A model generated the notes under the pieces. That model was not told the DNA's origin. It did no database searches and was given only the letters and a program-made list of their open reading frames with translations. From Streptomyces sp. 135 (lineage in GTDB: Bacteria; Actinomycetota; Actinomycetes; Streptomycetales; Streptomycetaceae), in the NCBI RefSeq assembly GCF_020026305.1, contig NZ_CP075691.1, positions 5,828,001 to 5,892,000 on the forward strand: a stretch of DNA of 64,000 nt, read 5' to 3'. Positions 44,301 to 52,158 of this stretch are shown here, piece by piece; within the stretch, counting starts at the first letter, position 1, and every line of letters begins with the position of its first letter. The translations under genes were made by a program, and so were the position numbers.

Positions 44301-45904
44301 CCGTCTTCGGCGGCGTCGGTGAGGCTGAGGGTGGTGACGCGGTCGTCTTCGACGGTCAGCTTCAGGTGGTAGCCGCCGGAGTGGCGGATGGCCTGTGGGG
44401 TGCCGTCGGTGTCGTGGTCGAAGTCGATGGTGTTGTGGTTGCGGTCGGATATCCGGGTGAGTAGGGCCACGCCGTCGTCGGGGTCGGGTGGTGTGAAGTG
44501 GCGGGCGTGGCCGGTGAGCGGGTCGGTGAGGCGGTAGCCGCCACTCTCCAGGCGTTCCAGTGGCCGGCGGGGGCCGGACTCCGGCAGTACGGGCGCGTCC
44601 GGGCCGGTCGGGTGGGGGTAGGCCAGGAGCATGCCGTCCTCGGTGACGAAGACGACGCCGTCCTCGTCGACTTCGAGGCGCTGGTCGAGGGTGGAGGTCC
44701 AGGTGGGGCCGAACCAGCCGCCGCTGCGGTAGCCGGAGGCGGCCCGGCGGGTGAAGGTGAGCGGCAGGGTGCCGGGGAGCGTGACGTCGGTTTCGTCCAG
44801 GAACATCTGGCCGGTGGCGACGTCGACCGGGTCGCCGCAGCCCTTGACCTTGCTCTTGACCCGGTTGTAGGCGCCCTTCGCCCCGTCCTTGAGCGCGGTG
44901 CGGGCCGACTTGAAGCCCTTAAGGCCGCCCTTGAGACCCTTCAGTCCCTTGCCGAGTTTGGCGGCGGTGGTCAGGCCCTTCATGCCGGGTACGCAGTCCA
45001 GGGCCGCGAAGGCGACGTCCATCAGGCCTGCTTGGCCTTTTCGGTATTTGTTGAGGGTGTCGGCCAGGACGATGGCTCCGGCGACGATGACGATGGCGGC
45101 CAGGATCGGGCCGCCGACGATCATCGCGATGATGCCGACGACGGCGACGACGACCTTGCAGACCTCGACGATGGTGTCCCAGTTGTCGGAGACCCAGTCG
45201 CCGATCTCCTCCCACCACTTGCGGTTGGGGATACCCGCGTCCGAGGCCTCGTCGATCTTCCGCTTCGCGGTCCCGGCGGCCTCTTGCCGCATCTTGCGGG
45301 CGTCCTCGGCCATCTTCTTCGCCGCCTCGAGTGCGCTCTTGGCCGCGTCCACATCACCCTGGGCGGACTTCTGGGCCTTCTCGGCGGAGGCGGCGTTGCG
45401 GGTGGCGGCCCGCACCTTGGACTCGTCCGGCTTGGGGATGTCCTTGTTCTTGGAGCCGCCGCCGTCGTCCTTGTACTTGTCGGCCTCCTTGCCCGCCTTG
45501 TCCACCCACGAGTCGGCTGAGGTGAGGCGGGACTTGGCGGAGGCGAGGTCGGCCTGGGCCTCACGGCCCTTCACCAGAGCCTTGTCGGCGAGGGTCTGGG
45601 CGCGCTCCAGTTCCGGCCAGTACGCGGACAGGGCGTCGCCCGCCATCCCGTAGGACTTCTTGAGCTTCTTCAGCTTGGCCGGCGCGTCCTCGAACTGCTC
45701 CGTGAAGGCGTCCGCGGTCTTGCCCGCCCACCGCAGGATCGCGTCCTCGCCCGCCATCCCCTTGATGTCCCGCAGCACCTTGCCGACGTCATCGGAGAAG
45801 TCATGCAGATCCTTGGCGAGCTTGCGCACCCGATGCGGATCACCCGGCGTCGGATCCTTGTCCAAGTCCAGGACATGCCAATCCTTCGGCCGATGGCCCC
45901 CCAT
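41333..45904 (-). CDS. RHS-repeat polymorphic toxin with C-terminal HNH-like nuclease
   Basis: A 1523-residue polymorphic toxin. N-terminal WXG100/LXG-like helical and coiled-coil region (1-260), two hydrophobic helices (about 262-300: VCKVVVAVVGIIAMIVGGPILAAIVIVAGAIVLADTL), a DUF6531 module (CGDPVDVATGQMFLDETDVTLPG), then many YD/RHS repeats forming the shell, and the RHS core end (YFDPESGLHYNHHRYYDPQISRYLTQDPLG ... NPFTWIDPLGL). The last 136 residues (from about 1388; 41336-41743) are the variable toxin: VVVHHAIEQQ with H1441-H1442, LENLRGIPKGDINSKVHLS with H1480, and IRIEWNKFY, resembling HNH/endonuclease-VII-fold nucleases. Export is probably through the type VII route (inference). The SUKH gene follows directly. 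Confidence 0.9.
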   Translation of the reverse strand: MGGHRPKDWHVLDLDKDPTPGDPHRVRKLAKDLHDFSDDVGKVLRDIKGMAGEDAILRWAGKTADAFTEQFEDAPAKLKKLKKSYGMAGDALSAYWPELERAQTLADKALVKGREAQADLASAKSRLTSADSWVDKAGKEADKYKDDGGGSKNKDIPKPDESKVRAATRNAASAEKAQKSAQGDVDAAKSALEAAKKMAEDARKMRQEAAGTAKRKIDEASDAGIPNRKWWEEIGDWVSDNWDTIVEVCKVVVAVVGIIAMIVGGPILAAIVIVAGAIVLADTLNKYRKGQAGLMDVAFAALDCVPGMKGLTTAAKLGKGLKGLKGGLKGFKSARTALKDGAKGAYNRVKSKVKGCGDPVDVATGQMFLDETDVTLPGTLPLTFTRRAASGYRSGGWFGPTWTSTLDQRLEVDEDGVVFVTEDGMLLAYPHPTGPDAPVLPESGPRRPLERLESGGYRLTDPLTGHARHFTPPDPDDGVALLTRISDRNHNTIDFDHDTDGTPQAIRHSGGYHLKLTVEDDRVTTLSLTDAAEDGSDEVIKRYGYTDGNLTTITNSSGLPLKFTYDDRLRITAWEDTNNSRYNYTYDEQDRCIAQGGGAGHLANTFTHGLSDPEWPGCHITEATTAQGATSRFVIDDRSLVVAETDPLGFTVTTEYDSSGHVTAVTDQLGHTTRFVNDELGQPLERISPDGTVVRYEYNGLHLITSIALEDGPSWRYSYDQRGNCTELTDSTGATSRSTYTSAGHPLTVTDGMGRVTTVRCDPAGLPLEITDAMGVTFFERDAYGRSVALTDEAGRTVRLSWSREGRLIGRTDPDGGRESWTYDGEGNCTSHTDQAGHTTVSEYTHFDLLAARTDSDGARYEFAYDSSLRLTEVSNPSGLRWKYHYNAAGQLVSETDFDGRELLYTHDPAGRLTSRTNALGQTLAFEYSVLGQILRKDADGAVTTYAYDRLGNLTHASGPDSTLAIELDSSGRPLAETVDGRTLSYTYDDAGLPVTRTTPTGARSTWTYDDVGRLAALSASGRVIAFEHDPVGRTETRRIGTGVTLLHAFDEVGRLSGQSVTGPDGRSLQHRSYSYRADGGLTAIDDQLSGSRRFELDPLGRVTAVHAANWTETYAYDTAGNLTHSDWPRTHPGHEATGAHEYSGTRIDRAGKVRYEHDALGRMTVRRKRRLSRAPDTWRYAWDVEDRLIGVVTPDGVRWRYTYDPLGRRTAKLRLAPDGETVVERVVFTWDGINLCEQTTTSDELPHQVILTWDHKGLTPIAQTERIAGAAVPGHEIDARFFAIVTDLVGTPTELIDEAGGVAWRARSTLWGTTAWQSSSTAYTPLRFPGQYFDPESGLHYNHHRYYDPQISRYLTQDPLGIAPGPNPFSYVRNPFTWIDPLGLTPCEEAAKQAAARNETVLGKGIPVRIEASVGSTTSHSYKKTFFDEHPHLKGKVVVHHAIEQQVLKRYPNLFSADEIHSLENLRGIPKGDINSKVHLSAIRIEWNKFYNENPNPTRQEVLDQVSKVDDKLGNWFNPRVR

Positions 45905-46011
45905 GCGCCGTCCCCCGTACCTCTTGCGACTTCAGTAACCACACGCACGAATGAAGCTATCGAATGCGGGTGCGACCGTGAAGGTCGGGCCACGGGGCCC
46001 GAATGCCATGC

Positions 46012-48279
46012 TCAGCGGCGCGTCGGCTCGAACTCCGTGTCGACCTTGCCGATCTCCGTCCAGCTGTTCCCCTCGCGGCGGTCGAGCCACACCGGGCGCC
46101 CGCGTGCCGAGCGTCGCTTTTCGAAGGAGATGTCGTCGAGGACGCCGTTCACGGAGACGCGCTGGATCTCGCGGTCCAGGGTGTGGCGCAGCGAGGTGGC
46201 CGACGTGTCGGTGGACGGGAGCTTCTTGAGGGCCGTGGCCAGGGCCAGGGCGCCGTCGTACAGCTCCTGGTTGCCGCGTGCGGGGAGGTTGTCGCCGGGT
46301 TCGCCCGAGTAGTTGCGGGTGCGCAGGACGCCGGCGGGGACGTTCTTGTCCCGTGCCCGCGCCTCGGACCGGTCCTCGGAGTCGGCGCAGATGTCCTCCG
46401 GGCCGGCCTGCGTGAGTACGGGGCCCTTGAAGCCGTCCGTCCGCAGCGCCTTGGCCCATACGCCGGCCCGCGTACCGGTGGGCACCACGACCGCCTCCGC
46501 CCCGGCCGCGGCGACCACGGAGGGAATCCGCGACGCCTTCACCTCGCCGGGCTCGACGTCCAGCACCCGTACGGTGATCCCGCCCTTGCGCAGTGCGGTG
46601 CCGATGCCGTCCTCGCGGTCCGCCCACAGCTTGTCCTCCGCCACGAGCACCCGGCGCGCGGTCGTCTCCGTGCGCAGGTAGCGGGCCATCGCCTCCCCCT
46701 GCCGGGCCTCGTCCGCCGGAATCGCGAACGCCCCGTCGGCGTGGGCGTACTCGGCGCACGTGCTGATCTCCGGCAGGAACGCCTCGTCCGTGTCGTGCAC
46801 CCAGGAGAAGTCCGTGGTGTCGCCGATGACGGCCAGCATGTTTGGGTGGCCGGCCAGCAGCTCGCGCGAGGTGGTGTCCGGGTCCGCGGTCACCGGCACG
46901 ATACGGAAGCGCGCGGCCTTCTCGGCACCGAGCGTCTCGGTGAGGGCGGACTTCACCGTGCGCAGCTGCTGGGTTCTGAAGGCGGTCAGTTCTGTCTTCT
47001 CGTACTCGTTGGGGCGGGCGTCCGTGCCACGGGAGTTGCCCACGTGCCGGTAGCTGTGGGCGACGCCGATCTCGAGGACCGTCTCCTTGCCGCCGGCGCC
47101 CGAGGGCGTCCCCGACGTCGAACCGGCCTCCGGAGCGGTGAGGGCCTGTACGCCGAAGCCCGCCGGGATGCCGACCGCGAGGATCAGGGCCGCGGGGAGC
47201 AGCAGGGAGCGTCGCTTGCGGGAGCGGGGGCCGGGGCCCGGTGTGATCGGGGCGGTGGTCTTCCCGAGGCGGGGGGTGGGCTGGTTCGTGCGAGGCGGTG
47301 CGGGCCGGGTGTGGGCGGCATCCTGGGGCTCCGGCCGCGCGTGAGCGTGAGCGGTGGCTGACGGCGCCTCGTCGGACGATGCCGGCTCGCGTTCGGCCGG
47401 CGCGTCGGCCTCGGGCACCGCCCCCTCACCCGTCGGCAGCGACCGCGCAACCGTCAGGATCCGGTCGAGTGCCGTCGCCGCGTCCGCCGGGCGGTCCTCG
47501 GGGGCCTTGGCGAGGAGGTCGAGGACGAGGCGCTCCACCGGCCGCGTCACCTCGCGGCGCGCCGCGCCCGGACGCAGCGGCGCGTCGTTGACGTGGTTGT
47601 ACATCACCCCGACCGCCGTGCCCGTGAACGGGGGCCTGCCGACGAGGAGTTCGTAGAGCACGCAGCCGAGCGCGTACAGGTCGGTGCGGCCGTCACCCGC
47701 CTCCTGGCGGAACCGCTCCGGGGCCAGATACGGCACGCTGCCGAACGGCAGCTGCCCCGTCCGCGTCAGGCGCGAGTCGCCCGCCGCGCGCTCGACGAAC
47801 GTCGCGATGCCGAAGTCCACGACCTTCGCCGTGCCGTCCCGCGCGACCATCACGTTGCCCGGTTTGATGTCGCGGTGCACGATGCCCGCCGTGTGCGCCA
47901 CGTCCAGCGCGCGGCAGACGTCCGCCGCCCAGCGCAGCGCGTCCGCCACCGGCACGCGGACGCTCTCGCGCAGGATCTGGTCGAGCGAGCGGCCCTGTAC
48001 GAGGGCCATCACCAGGTACGGCGTGCCGTCGTCCTCACCGTGGTCGTGCACGGCGACGATGTACGGGCTGTCCAGGGAGGCGGCGGCGCGGGCCTCCTGC
48101 CGGAAGCGGGCCAGGAGCTGCTTCTGTTCGCCCTCGACCGCCGACGCGGACGGCACGAGGAGTTTGACCGCCACCTCGCGGTCCAGGCTGCGGTCCCGCG
48201 CCCGCCAGACCTGGCCCATGCCGCCCGCGCCGATCGGTGCGAGCAGCTCGTACCGACCGTTCAGCAACCGCTCCCGCAC
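46012..48279 (-). CDS. Ser/Thr kinase fused to an extracellular substrate-binding domain
   Basis: A 755-residue membrane kinase. N-terminal Hanks-type kinase domain (about 8-280) with glycine loop IGAGGMGQVW, K39, HRDIKPGN (D137, N142), DFG (155-157) and LAPER; all catalytic residues are present. A Pro/Ala linker (285-355) leads to one TM helix (357-379). The outer part (395-755) resembles a Leu/Ile/Val-type periplasmic binding protein: LEIGVAHSY, VIGDTTDFSW, RRVLVAEDKLWAD, VLDVEPGEVKA, GAEAVVVPTGTRAGVWAKALR and YDGALALATALKKL. So an extracellular small molecule probably controls the kinase (inference). Two secreted proteins of unknown function are encoded upstream on the same strand. Confidence 0.9.
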   Translation of the reverse strand: MRERLLNGRYELLAPIGAGGMGQVWRARDRSLDREVAVKLLVPSASAVEGEQKQLLARFRQEARAAASLDSPYIVAVHDHGEDDGTPYLVMALVQGRSLDQILRESVRVPVADALRWAADVCRALDVAHTAGIVHRDIKPGNVMVARDGTAKVVDFGIATFVERAAGDSRLTRTGQLPFGSVPYLAPERFRQEAGDGRTDLYALGCVLYELLVGRPPFTGTAVGVMYNHVNDAPLRPGAARREVTRPVERLVLDLLAKAPEDRPADAATALDRILTVARSLPTGEGAVPEADAPAEREPASSDEAPSATAHAHARPEPQDAAHTRPAPPRTNQPTPRLGKTTAPITPGPGPRSRKRRSLLLPAALILAVGIPAGFGVQALTAPEAGSTSGTPSGAGGKETVLEIGVAHSYRHVGNSRGTDARPNEYEKTELTAFRTQQLRTVKSALTETLGAEKAARFRIVPVTADPDTTSRELLAGHPNMLAVIGDTTDFSWVHDTDEAFLPEISTCAEYAHADGAFAIPADEARQGEAMARYLRTETTARRVLVAEDKLWADREDGIGTALRKGGITVRVLDVEPGEVKASRIPSVVAAAGAEAVVVPTGTRAGVWAKALRTDGFKGPVLTQAGPEDICADSEDRSEARARDKNVPAGVLRTRNYSGEPGDNLPARGNQELYDGALALATALKKLPSTDTSATSLRHTLDREIQRVSVNGVLDDISFEKRRSARGRPVWLDRREGNSWTEIGKVDTEFEPTRR

Positions 48280-48340
48280 GGCCTTCCCCCTTCGACGCCG
48301 GTGATCCTCATGGCAGCGGTTGCGCCCGCCGGTCGGCCGC

Positions 48341-49372
48341 CTACCGGTTGATGGACTGGATCTCCTGCACGACCACGTCCTGCTCCGCGCCGAACTCGCC
48401 GTCAGGGAGCGGCTGTTCGCCGTCCACGCCCGTCCCCGTCCAGCGGATCTTCCAGGTGACCGTCGCCTTCAGCGGGTACGAACCGTCGCCCGAGGACCGC
48501 AGGTACTTCACGCCGCAGGGCGGGGTCTCCTTTGCCTTGCCCTTCGCGTACGGTGTGCCGATCTTGTCGCCCACGAGGTCGCAGACACCGGACGCGGGGT
48601 AGGTCTCGGCGTCCGACGTGCCGGGGTCGATCTTGAGGGAGACGGGGGTGGCGGTCGTCGTCGCCTCGATGCCGAGGACGTCGACCCTCGCCGTCACCGA
48701 CACCGGCTTGAACTCCGTGCCGTCCAGCCATGCCCAGGTGGGGAGGTTCACCTTCGTCTCGCCCTCGGGGGCCAGGGACACCTTCGTACCGGGTACGCGG
48801 ATCCTGGCGTACGCCAGCTTCGCCAGGATCTCCGCGTCGATGGCGGGGATGTCGGCGGGGGGCGGCTCGTTCTCGTCGACCCAGAAGGTCTGCCTGTCGC
48901 ACTTGTCCCAGCCGGGCGGGTAGGTCTTGTTGGGGAAGCCCGACCACCAGTAGCCCTTGCCGGCCTTGTCGAGGTTGAAGTTCTTGTACGGCTCGCCCTC
49001 GACGTACCGCTTGCGCTGCTCCAGGTCCCAGGAGGCGCCCGTGGAGTCCACCGCCCAGACGGCCTCGCGCTCCTTCTTGAACTGCGCGGGGGTGTAGGCG
49101 GGGCCGTACCAGCAGGGCGGCGGGCTGTAGTCGCCCGTCGGGGCGATGGTTCCGGACCTGGGTCCGGAGCCGTTCTTGGACTCGTCGTAGCTGATGCCGC
49201 CGGCGGTGGCCGTCAGGGAGCCGTCGCCACCGTCCTCGGTCGGTCCCTGGGCATCGCCGTTGGTGGTTCCGCCGTGGCCGGTACGCGCCGACGCGGGGCC
49301 CGGCAGGAGCAGGGCCGCGGCCACCACCACGGCTCCGGCGGCTATGAGCGGTTTCCTTCTCACGGCTGGCAT
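48341..49372 (-). CDS. Secreted protein of unknown function
   Basis: A 343-residue exported protein starting MPAVRRKPLIAAGAVVVAAALLLPGPASARTGHGG at 49372 with GGGGGAA upstream; a longer in-frame reading is rejected because the leader starts here. The signal peptide ends near ASA at 29. The mature part has four or more cysteines (CWY near 86, CDR near 153, CDL near 262 and CGV near 281), the aromatic-rich GKGYWWSGFPNKTYPPGWDKC, and a C-terminal Ig-like beta region (ATVTWKIRWTGTGVDG). It overlaps the lipoprotein gene upstream by 13 bp, so they are probably one operon, perhaps serving the adjacent kinase. Confidence 0.8.
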   Translation of the reverse strand: MPAVRRKPLIAAGAVVVAAALLLPGPASARTGHGGTTNGDAQGPTEDGGDGSLTATAGGISYDESKNGSGPRSGTIAPTGDYSPPPCWYGPAYTPAQFKKEREAVWAVDSTGASWDLEQRKRYVEGEPYKNFNLDKAGKGYWWSGFPNKTYPPGWDKCDRQTFWVDENEPPPADIPAIDAEILAKLAYARIRVPGTKVSLAPEGETKVNLPTWAWLDGTEFKPVSVTARVDVLGIEATTTATPVSLKIDPGTSDAETYPASGVCDLVGDKIGTPYAKGKAKETPPCGVKYLRSSGDGSYPLKATVTWKIRWTGTGVDGEQPLPDGEFGAEQDVVVQEIQSINR

Positions 49373-50019
49373 GTGGCGTTCCCCCGGTCTGATGTGGTCG
49401 TCTCGGTGATCCAGACGCCCTGATCGTTCCTGTGCAGTCGGCTGCTGTAGAGCACGAAGTCGTCCTCGGAAGGCGCGGGGGCCTCGGCGGTCTTCCCCGT
49501 CTTGAGGCTCTTGTTGTGCGCCTTGCGCTGGTCCTCGCAGTACACGAGGCCCGCCGTCTTGCCGCCCGTCACGTCCACGCGCGCGTTGTAGAAACGCTTG
49601 ACGCCGGTGATCCGGTCCTTGTACTCGACGTACTCCTCGACGAACTTCTGGCTGCCCGCCGCGGCGTCGCCTTCGGCGTAGAAGCGGTAGGCCTTGTGCA
49701 GCGGGTCCTGTTCGGCGATGGCCATGTCGACGGCCTTCACGTACTGCTCGGTGTCGGCCAGGACCGCGTCCTTGTTCTTGTCGCCCGTCTTGGCCCACTC
49801 GAACTCGTACCTCAGATCCGAGGGCAGCGAGATCTTCGGCCGCTCGGCCGCGGTCTCGGTCGGCTCGCTCGGAGGCGATGACTTCTTCGCGTCCCCCTGC
49901 TCCGCTCCGGCGATCTTCTCATCGGCCCCGGAGGACTTGTCGTCGCTGCCGCAGGACGTCAGCAGCAGGGCCGCGGACGCGGTGAGCGCGGCCGTCGCGA
50001 GGCGGAGGGGGCGGTTCAC
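49360..50019 (-). CDS. Lipoprotein of unknown function
   Basis: A 219-residue lipoprotein. GTG at 50019 with AGGAG; signal VNRPLRLATAALTASAALLLTSC with lipobox LTSC (C23). The mature part has an acidic linker (24-60) then a helical and beta domain (YEFEWAKTGDKNKDAVLADTEQYVKAVDMAIAEQDPLHKAYRFYAEGDA ... VWITETTTSDRGNATCQP) with cysteines in VYCED and the final TCQP. It looks like a SIMPL/NTF2-type extracellular module but I could not assign it. The stop overlaps the downstream secreted-protein gene by 13 bp. Confidence 0.78.
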   Translation of the reverse strand: MNRPLRLATAALTASAALLLTSCGSDDKSSGADEKIAGAEQGDAKKSSPPSEPTETAAERPKISLPSDLRYEFEWAKTGDKNKDAVLADTEQYVKAVDMAIAEQDPLHKAYRFYAEGDAAAGSQKFVEEYVEYKDRITGVKRFYNARVDVTGGKTAGLVYCEDQRKAHNKSLKTGKTAEAPAPSEDDFVLYSSRLHRNDQGVWITETTTSDRGNATCQP

Positions 50020-50200
50020 TGTCGGCTCCTGGCAGGTGGGGAGAGGGCGCGGGCTCAGCACGCTAGTGCGAGGCCGGATCTGATGCCAGGGAGTCGTCCC
50101 GTCACGAATGGGACGTGGGGGATGTATCGCCCCGAACGTATGTCACAGTTCTGTGCCCACGGCCACGGCCACGCGACGGCACCTGCCGTACCGCCACCCC

Positions 50201-51055
50201 TCAGCCCTTCACCGCCCCGCCCAGCGCGAAGCCGCCGCCCAAGCGGCGGGAGACGAGGACGTACAGCAGGATCACCGGCGTCGAATAGAGGATCGAGAAC
50301 GCCGCCAGCTGGCCGTAGACCACGGTTCCCTTGTTGCCGAAGAAGTCGTTGATGCTGACCGACGCCGGCATCTGTTCCGGGGTGAGCAGGAGCATGAAGG
50401 GGACGAAGAAGTTCCCCCACATCATGACGAAGGAGAAGACCGTCACCACGGCCACGCCCGGGCCCATCAGGGGGAGCACGATCCGCAGCAGGGACTGGAA
50501 GGACGACGCGCCGTCCGTCCACGCCGCCTCCTCCAGCTCCTTCGGGACGCCGTCCATGAAGTTCTTCATCAGCCAGATGGCGAACGGGAGTTGGGACGCG
50601 GCGAAGAAGAAGATCGTGCCCTGCATCGTGTCGATCAGGTCGACCCGCACGAACAGCGCGTACACCGGGACCATGATCGCCGTGATCGGCAGGCTCGTCG
50701 CGAAGAGGATCGTCAGCATGAACGGACGGTTCAGGCGGGACCGGTAGCGGGACAGCGGGTACGCGGCGAGGGCCGCGCAGACCACCGTGAGGAGCGTGCC
50801 GCCGCCGCACAGGAGGAGGCTGTTGAGCAGCGGGGTGAAGGTGATCTCGGGGGTGAGGACCTTGTCGTAGTTGTCCAGGGTGAGGCTGTCGGGGAGCCGC
50901 ACCCTGAGGTCCGCATCCGGGTCGAAGGAGGACAGGACCACCCAGGCCAGGGGGAGTACGAACGCCGCGGCCACGCCCAGCAGGCCGGCGTCCGCCGCCA
51001 GGCGGTGCCTGGCGCGCCGGGAGCGGAGCGTGCGGGGGCGCTTGTCGGCGGGCAC
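50201..51055 (-). CDS. Sugar ABC transporter permease (MalG/UgpE type)
   Basis: A 284-residue inner-membrane permease with six TM helices (from AAAFVLPLAWVVLSSF to YVLVSRRLGGGFALGG). The cytoplasmic EAA loop is LEEAAWTDGASSFQSLLRIVLPLMGPG, which docks the ATPase. It is second of the two permeases; the start abuts the end of the first with no gap. No ATPase gene is in the window, as usual for Streptomyces CUT1 transporters that share MsiK (known in the family; inference here). Confidence 0.94.
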   Translation of the reverse strand: MPADKRPRTLRSRRARHRLAADAGLLGVAAAFVLPLAWVVLSSFDPDADLRVRLPDSLTLDNYDKVLTPEITFTPLLNSLLLCGGGTLLTVVCAALAAYPLSRYRSRLNRPFMLTILFATSLPITAIMVPVYALFVRVDLIDTMQGTIFFFAASQLPFAIWLMKNFMDGVPKELEEAAWTDGASSFQSLLRIVLPLMGPGVAVVTVFSFVMMWGNFFVPFMLLLTPEQMPASVSINDFFGNKGTVVYGQLAAFSILYSTPVILLYVLVSRRLGGGFALGGAVKG

Positions 51056-51997
51056 TCAGACCTCCGTACGCAGCAGGCGCATGTAGACGAGGGAGAAGAG
51101 CGAGCCGACCAGGAGGAGGAGCAGGGCCACGGCCGTGCCGTAGCCGATCATGCTCTTCTGGAAGGCCTGCTCGTACATGAACAGCGGCAGGGTCTGGCTG
51201 CGGTTTCCCGGGCCGCCGCGCGTCATCACCCAGATCAGGCCGAAGACGGAGAGGGTCTGGAGGGTGTTGAGCATGAGGTTCGTGCCGATCGAGCGGCGGA
51301 TCATCGGCAGCGTGATGTGCCACATGCGGCGCCAGCCGCTCGCGCCGTCCACCTGCGCGGCCTCGGTGATCTCCTTGGGGATCTCGTTGAGGGCGGCGGA
51401 GTAGACCAGCATCGAGAAGGCCGTCCCGCGCCAGACGTTCGCGAACGACACGGCCAGGATCGGGAGCGTGAACAGCCAGTTCTGGGACGGGAGATGGAGG
51501 AGGTCCAGGACGGCGTTGAGTGTGCCCTCGCGGCGGAAGAAGGCGTAGAGCAGGAAGCCCGCGACGACCTCCGGCAGCACCCAGGCCGTCACGACGATCG
51601 CGCCGGTGAGCGTGCGGACCGGCTTCGACGCGCGCTGCATGAGGGAGGCGAGGGCGAGGCCCAGGATGTTCTGTCCGATGAGGGAGGAGACGACGGTGAA
51701 GACGAGGGTCAGCCAGACCGCGTTGAGGAACCGCTCGTCGCCGAACGCCTCGCGGAAGTTCTCGAACCCCACGAAGCTGGACTCGGCCTGACCGGTCAAC
51801 TGGAGGTCGGTGAAGGCGATGTACGCGCAGTAGCCGATCGGGCCCGCGAGGAAGAGCGCGAGCAGGACGACGGCGGGCGAGACGGGCAGCGCCCGGAGCA
51901 GTCCGCGGCGAACGCGGGCGGGGGTGCCGCTGCGGGCACGGGAAGCCGGCGGCGTCTTGACGACGCCGCCCGGACCCGTGGGGGATGCGGTGGTCAC
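51056..51997 (-). CDS. Sugar ABC transporter permease (MalF/UgpA type)
   Basis: A 313-residue permease starting at the GTG at 51997 (VTTASPTGPGGVVKTPPASRARSGTPARVRRGLLRALPVSP). Six TM helices, starting PAVVLLALFLAGPIGYCAYIAF, with the EAA loop ITEAAQVDGASGWRRMWHITLPMIRRS. The frame is open further upstream but through repeat DNA, so the later start is used. A 161-bp gap to the binding-protein gene is filled with short GC-rich repeats (52028-52150). Confidence 0.93.
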   Translation of the reverse strand: MTTASPTGPGGVVKTPPASRARSGTPARVRRGLLRALPVSPAVVLLALFLAGPIGYCAYIAFTDLQLTGQAESSFVGFENFREAFGDERFLNAVWLTLVFTVVSSLIGQNILGLALASLMQRASKPVRTLTGAIVVTAWVLPEVVAGFLLYAFFRREGTLNAVLDLLHLPSQNWLFTLPILAVSFANVWRGTAFSMLVYSAALNEIPKEITEAAQVDGASGWRRMWHITLPMIRRSIGTNLMLNTLQTLSVFGLIWVMTRGGPGNRSQTLPLFMYEQAFQKSMIGYGTAVALLLLLVGSLFSLVYMRLLRTEV

Positions 51998-52027
51998 GTA
52001 CGGGCACTCACTCTCTGCTTCCGGGTG

Positions 52028-52150
52028 GCGTGACGGGGCCTGACGGGGCCTGACGGGCCTCAGCCTGACGGGCCGCACGGGCGCGACGGGCGTGACGGGC
52101 GTGACGGGGCTCAGCCTTACGGGCCGGACGGGCCTGACATGCCTGACGGC
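52028..52150. repeat. Short GC-rich repeats in the ABC operon
   Basis: Variants of TGACGGGSC recur about every 10 bp: more than ten copies including TGACGGGGCC (52031, 52041), TGACGGGC (52051 and 52093) and related CTGACGGGCC forms. They fill most of the gap between the solute-binding-protein stop and the first permease start. They may form RNA structure or be a simple slipped-strand expansion. Confidence 0.7.
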
Positions 52151-52158
52151 CTCGCGCG

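Noticed and set aside
42431..44464. A 677-codon plus-strand frame inside the RHS gene
   Set aside because: It is antisense to the regular YD repeats and lacks any recognisable domain.
40887..45904. Mobile element or phage origin of the RHS region
   Set aside because: No integrase, transposase, terminal repeats or tRNA junction is visible; only the toxin tip and immunity gene appear compositionally distinct.
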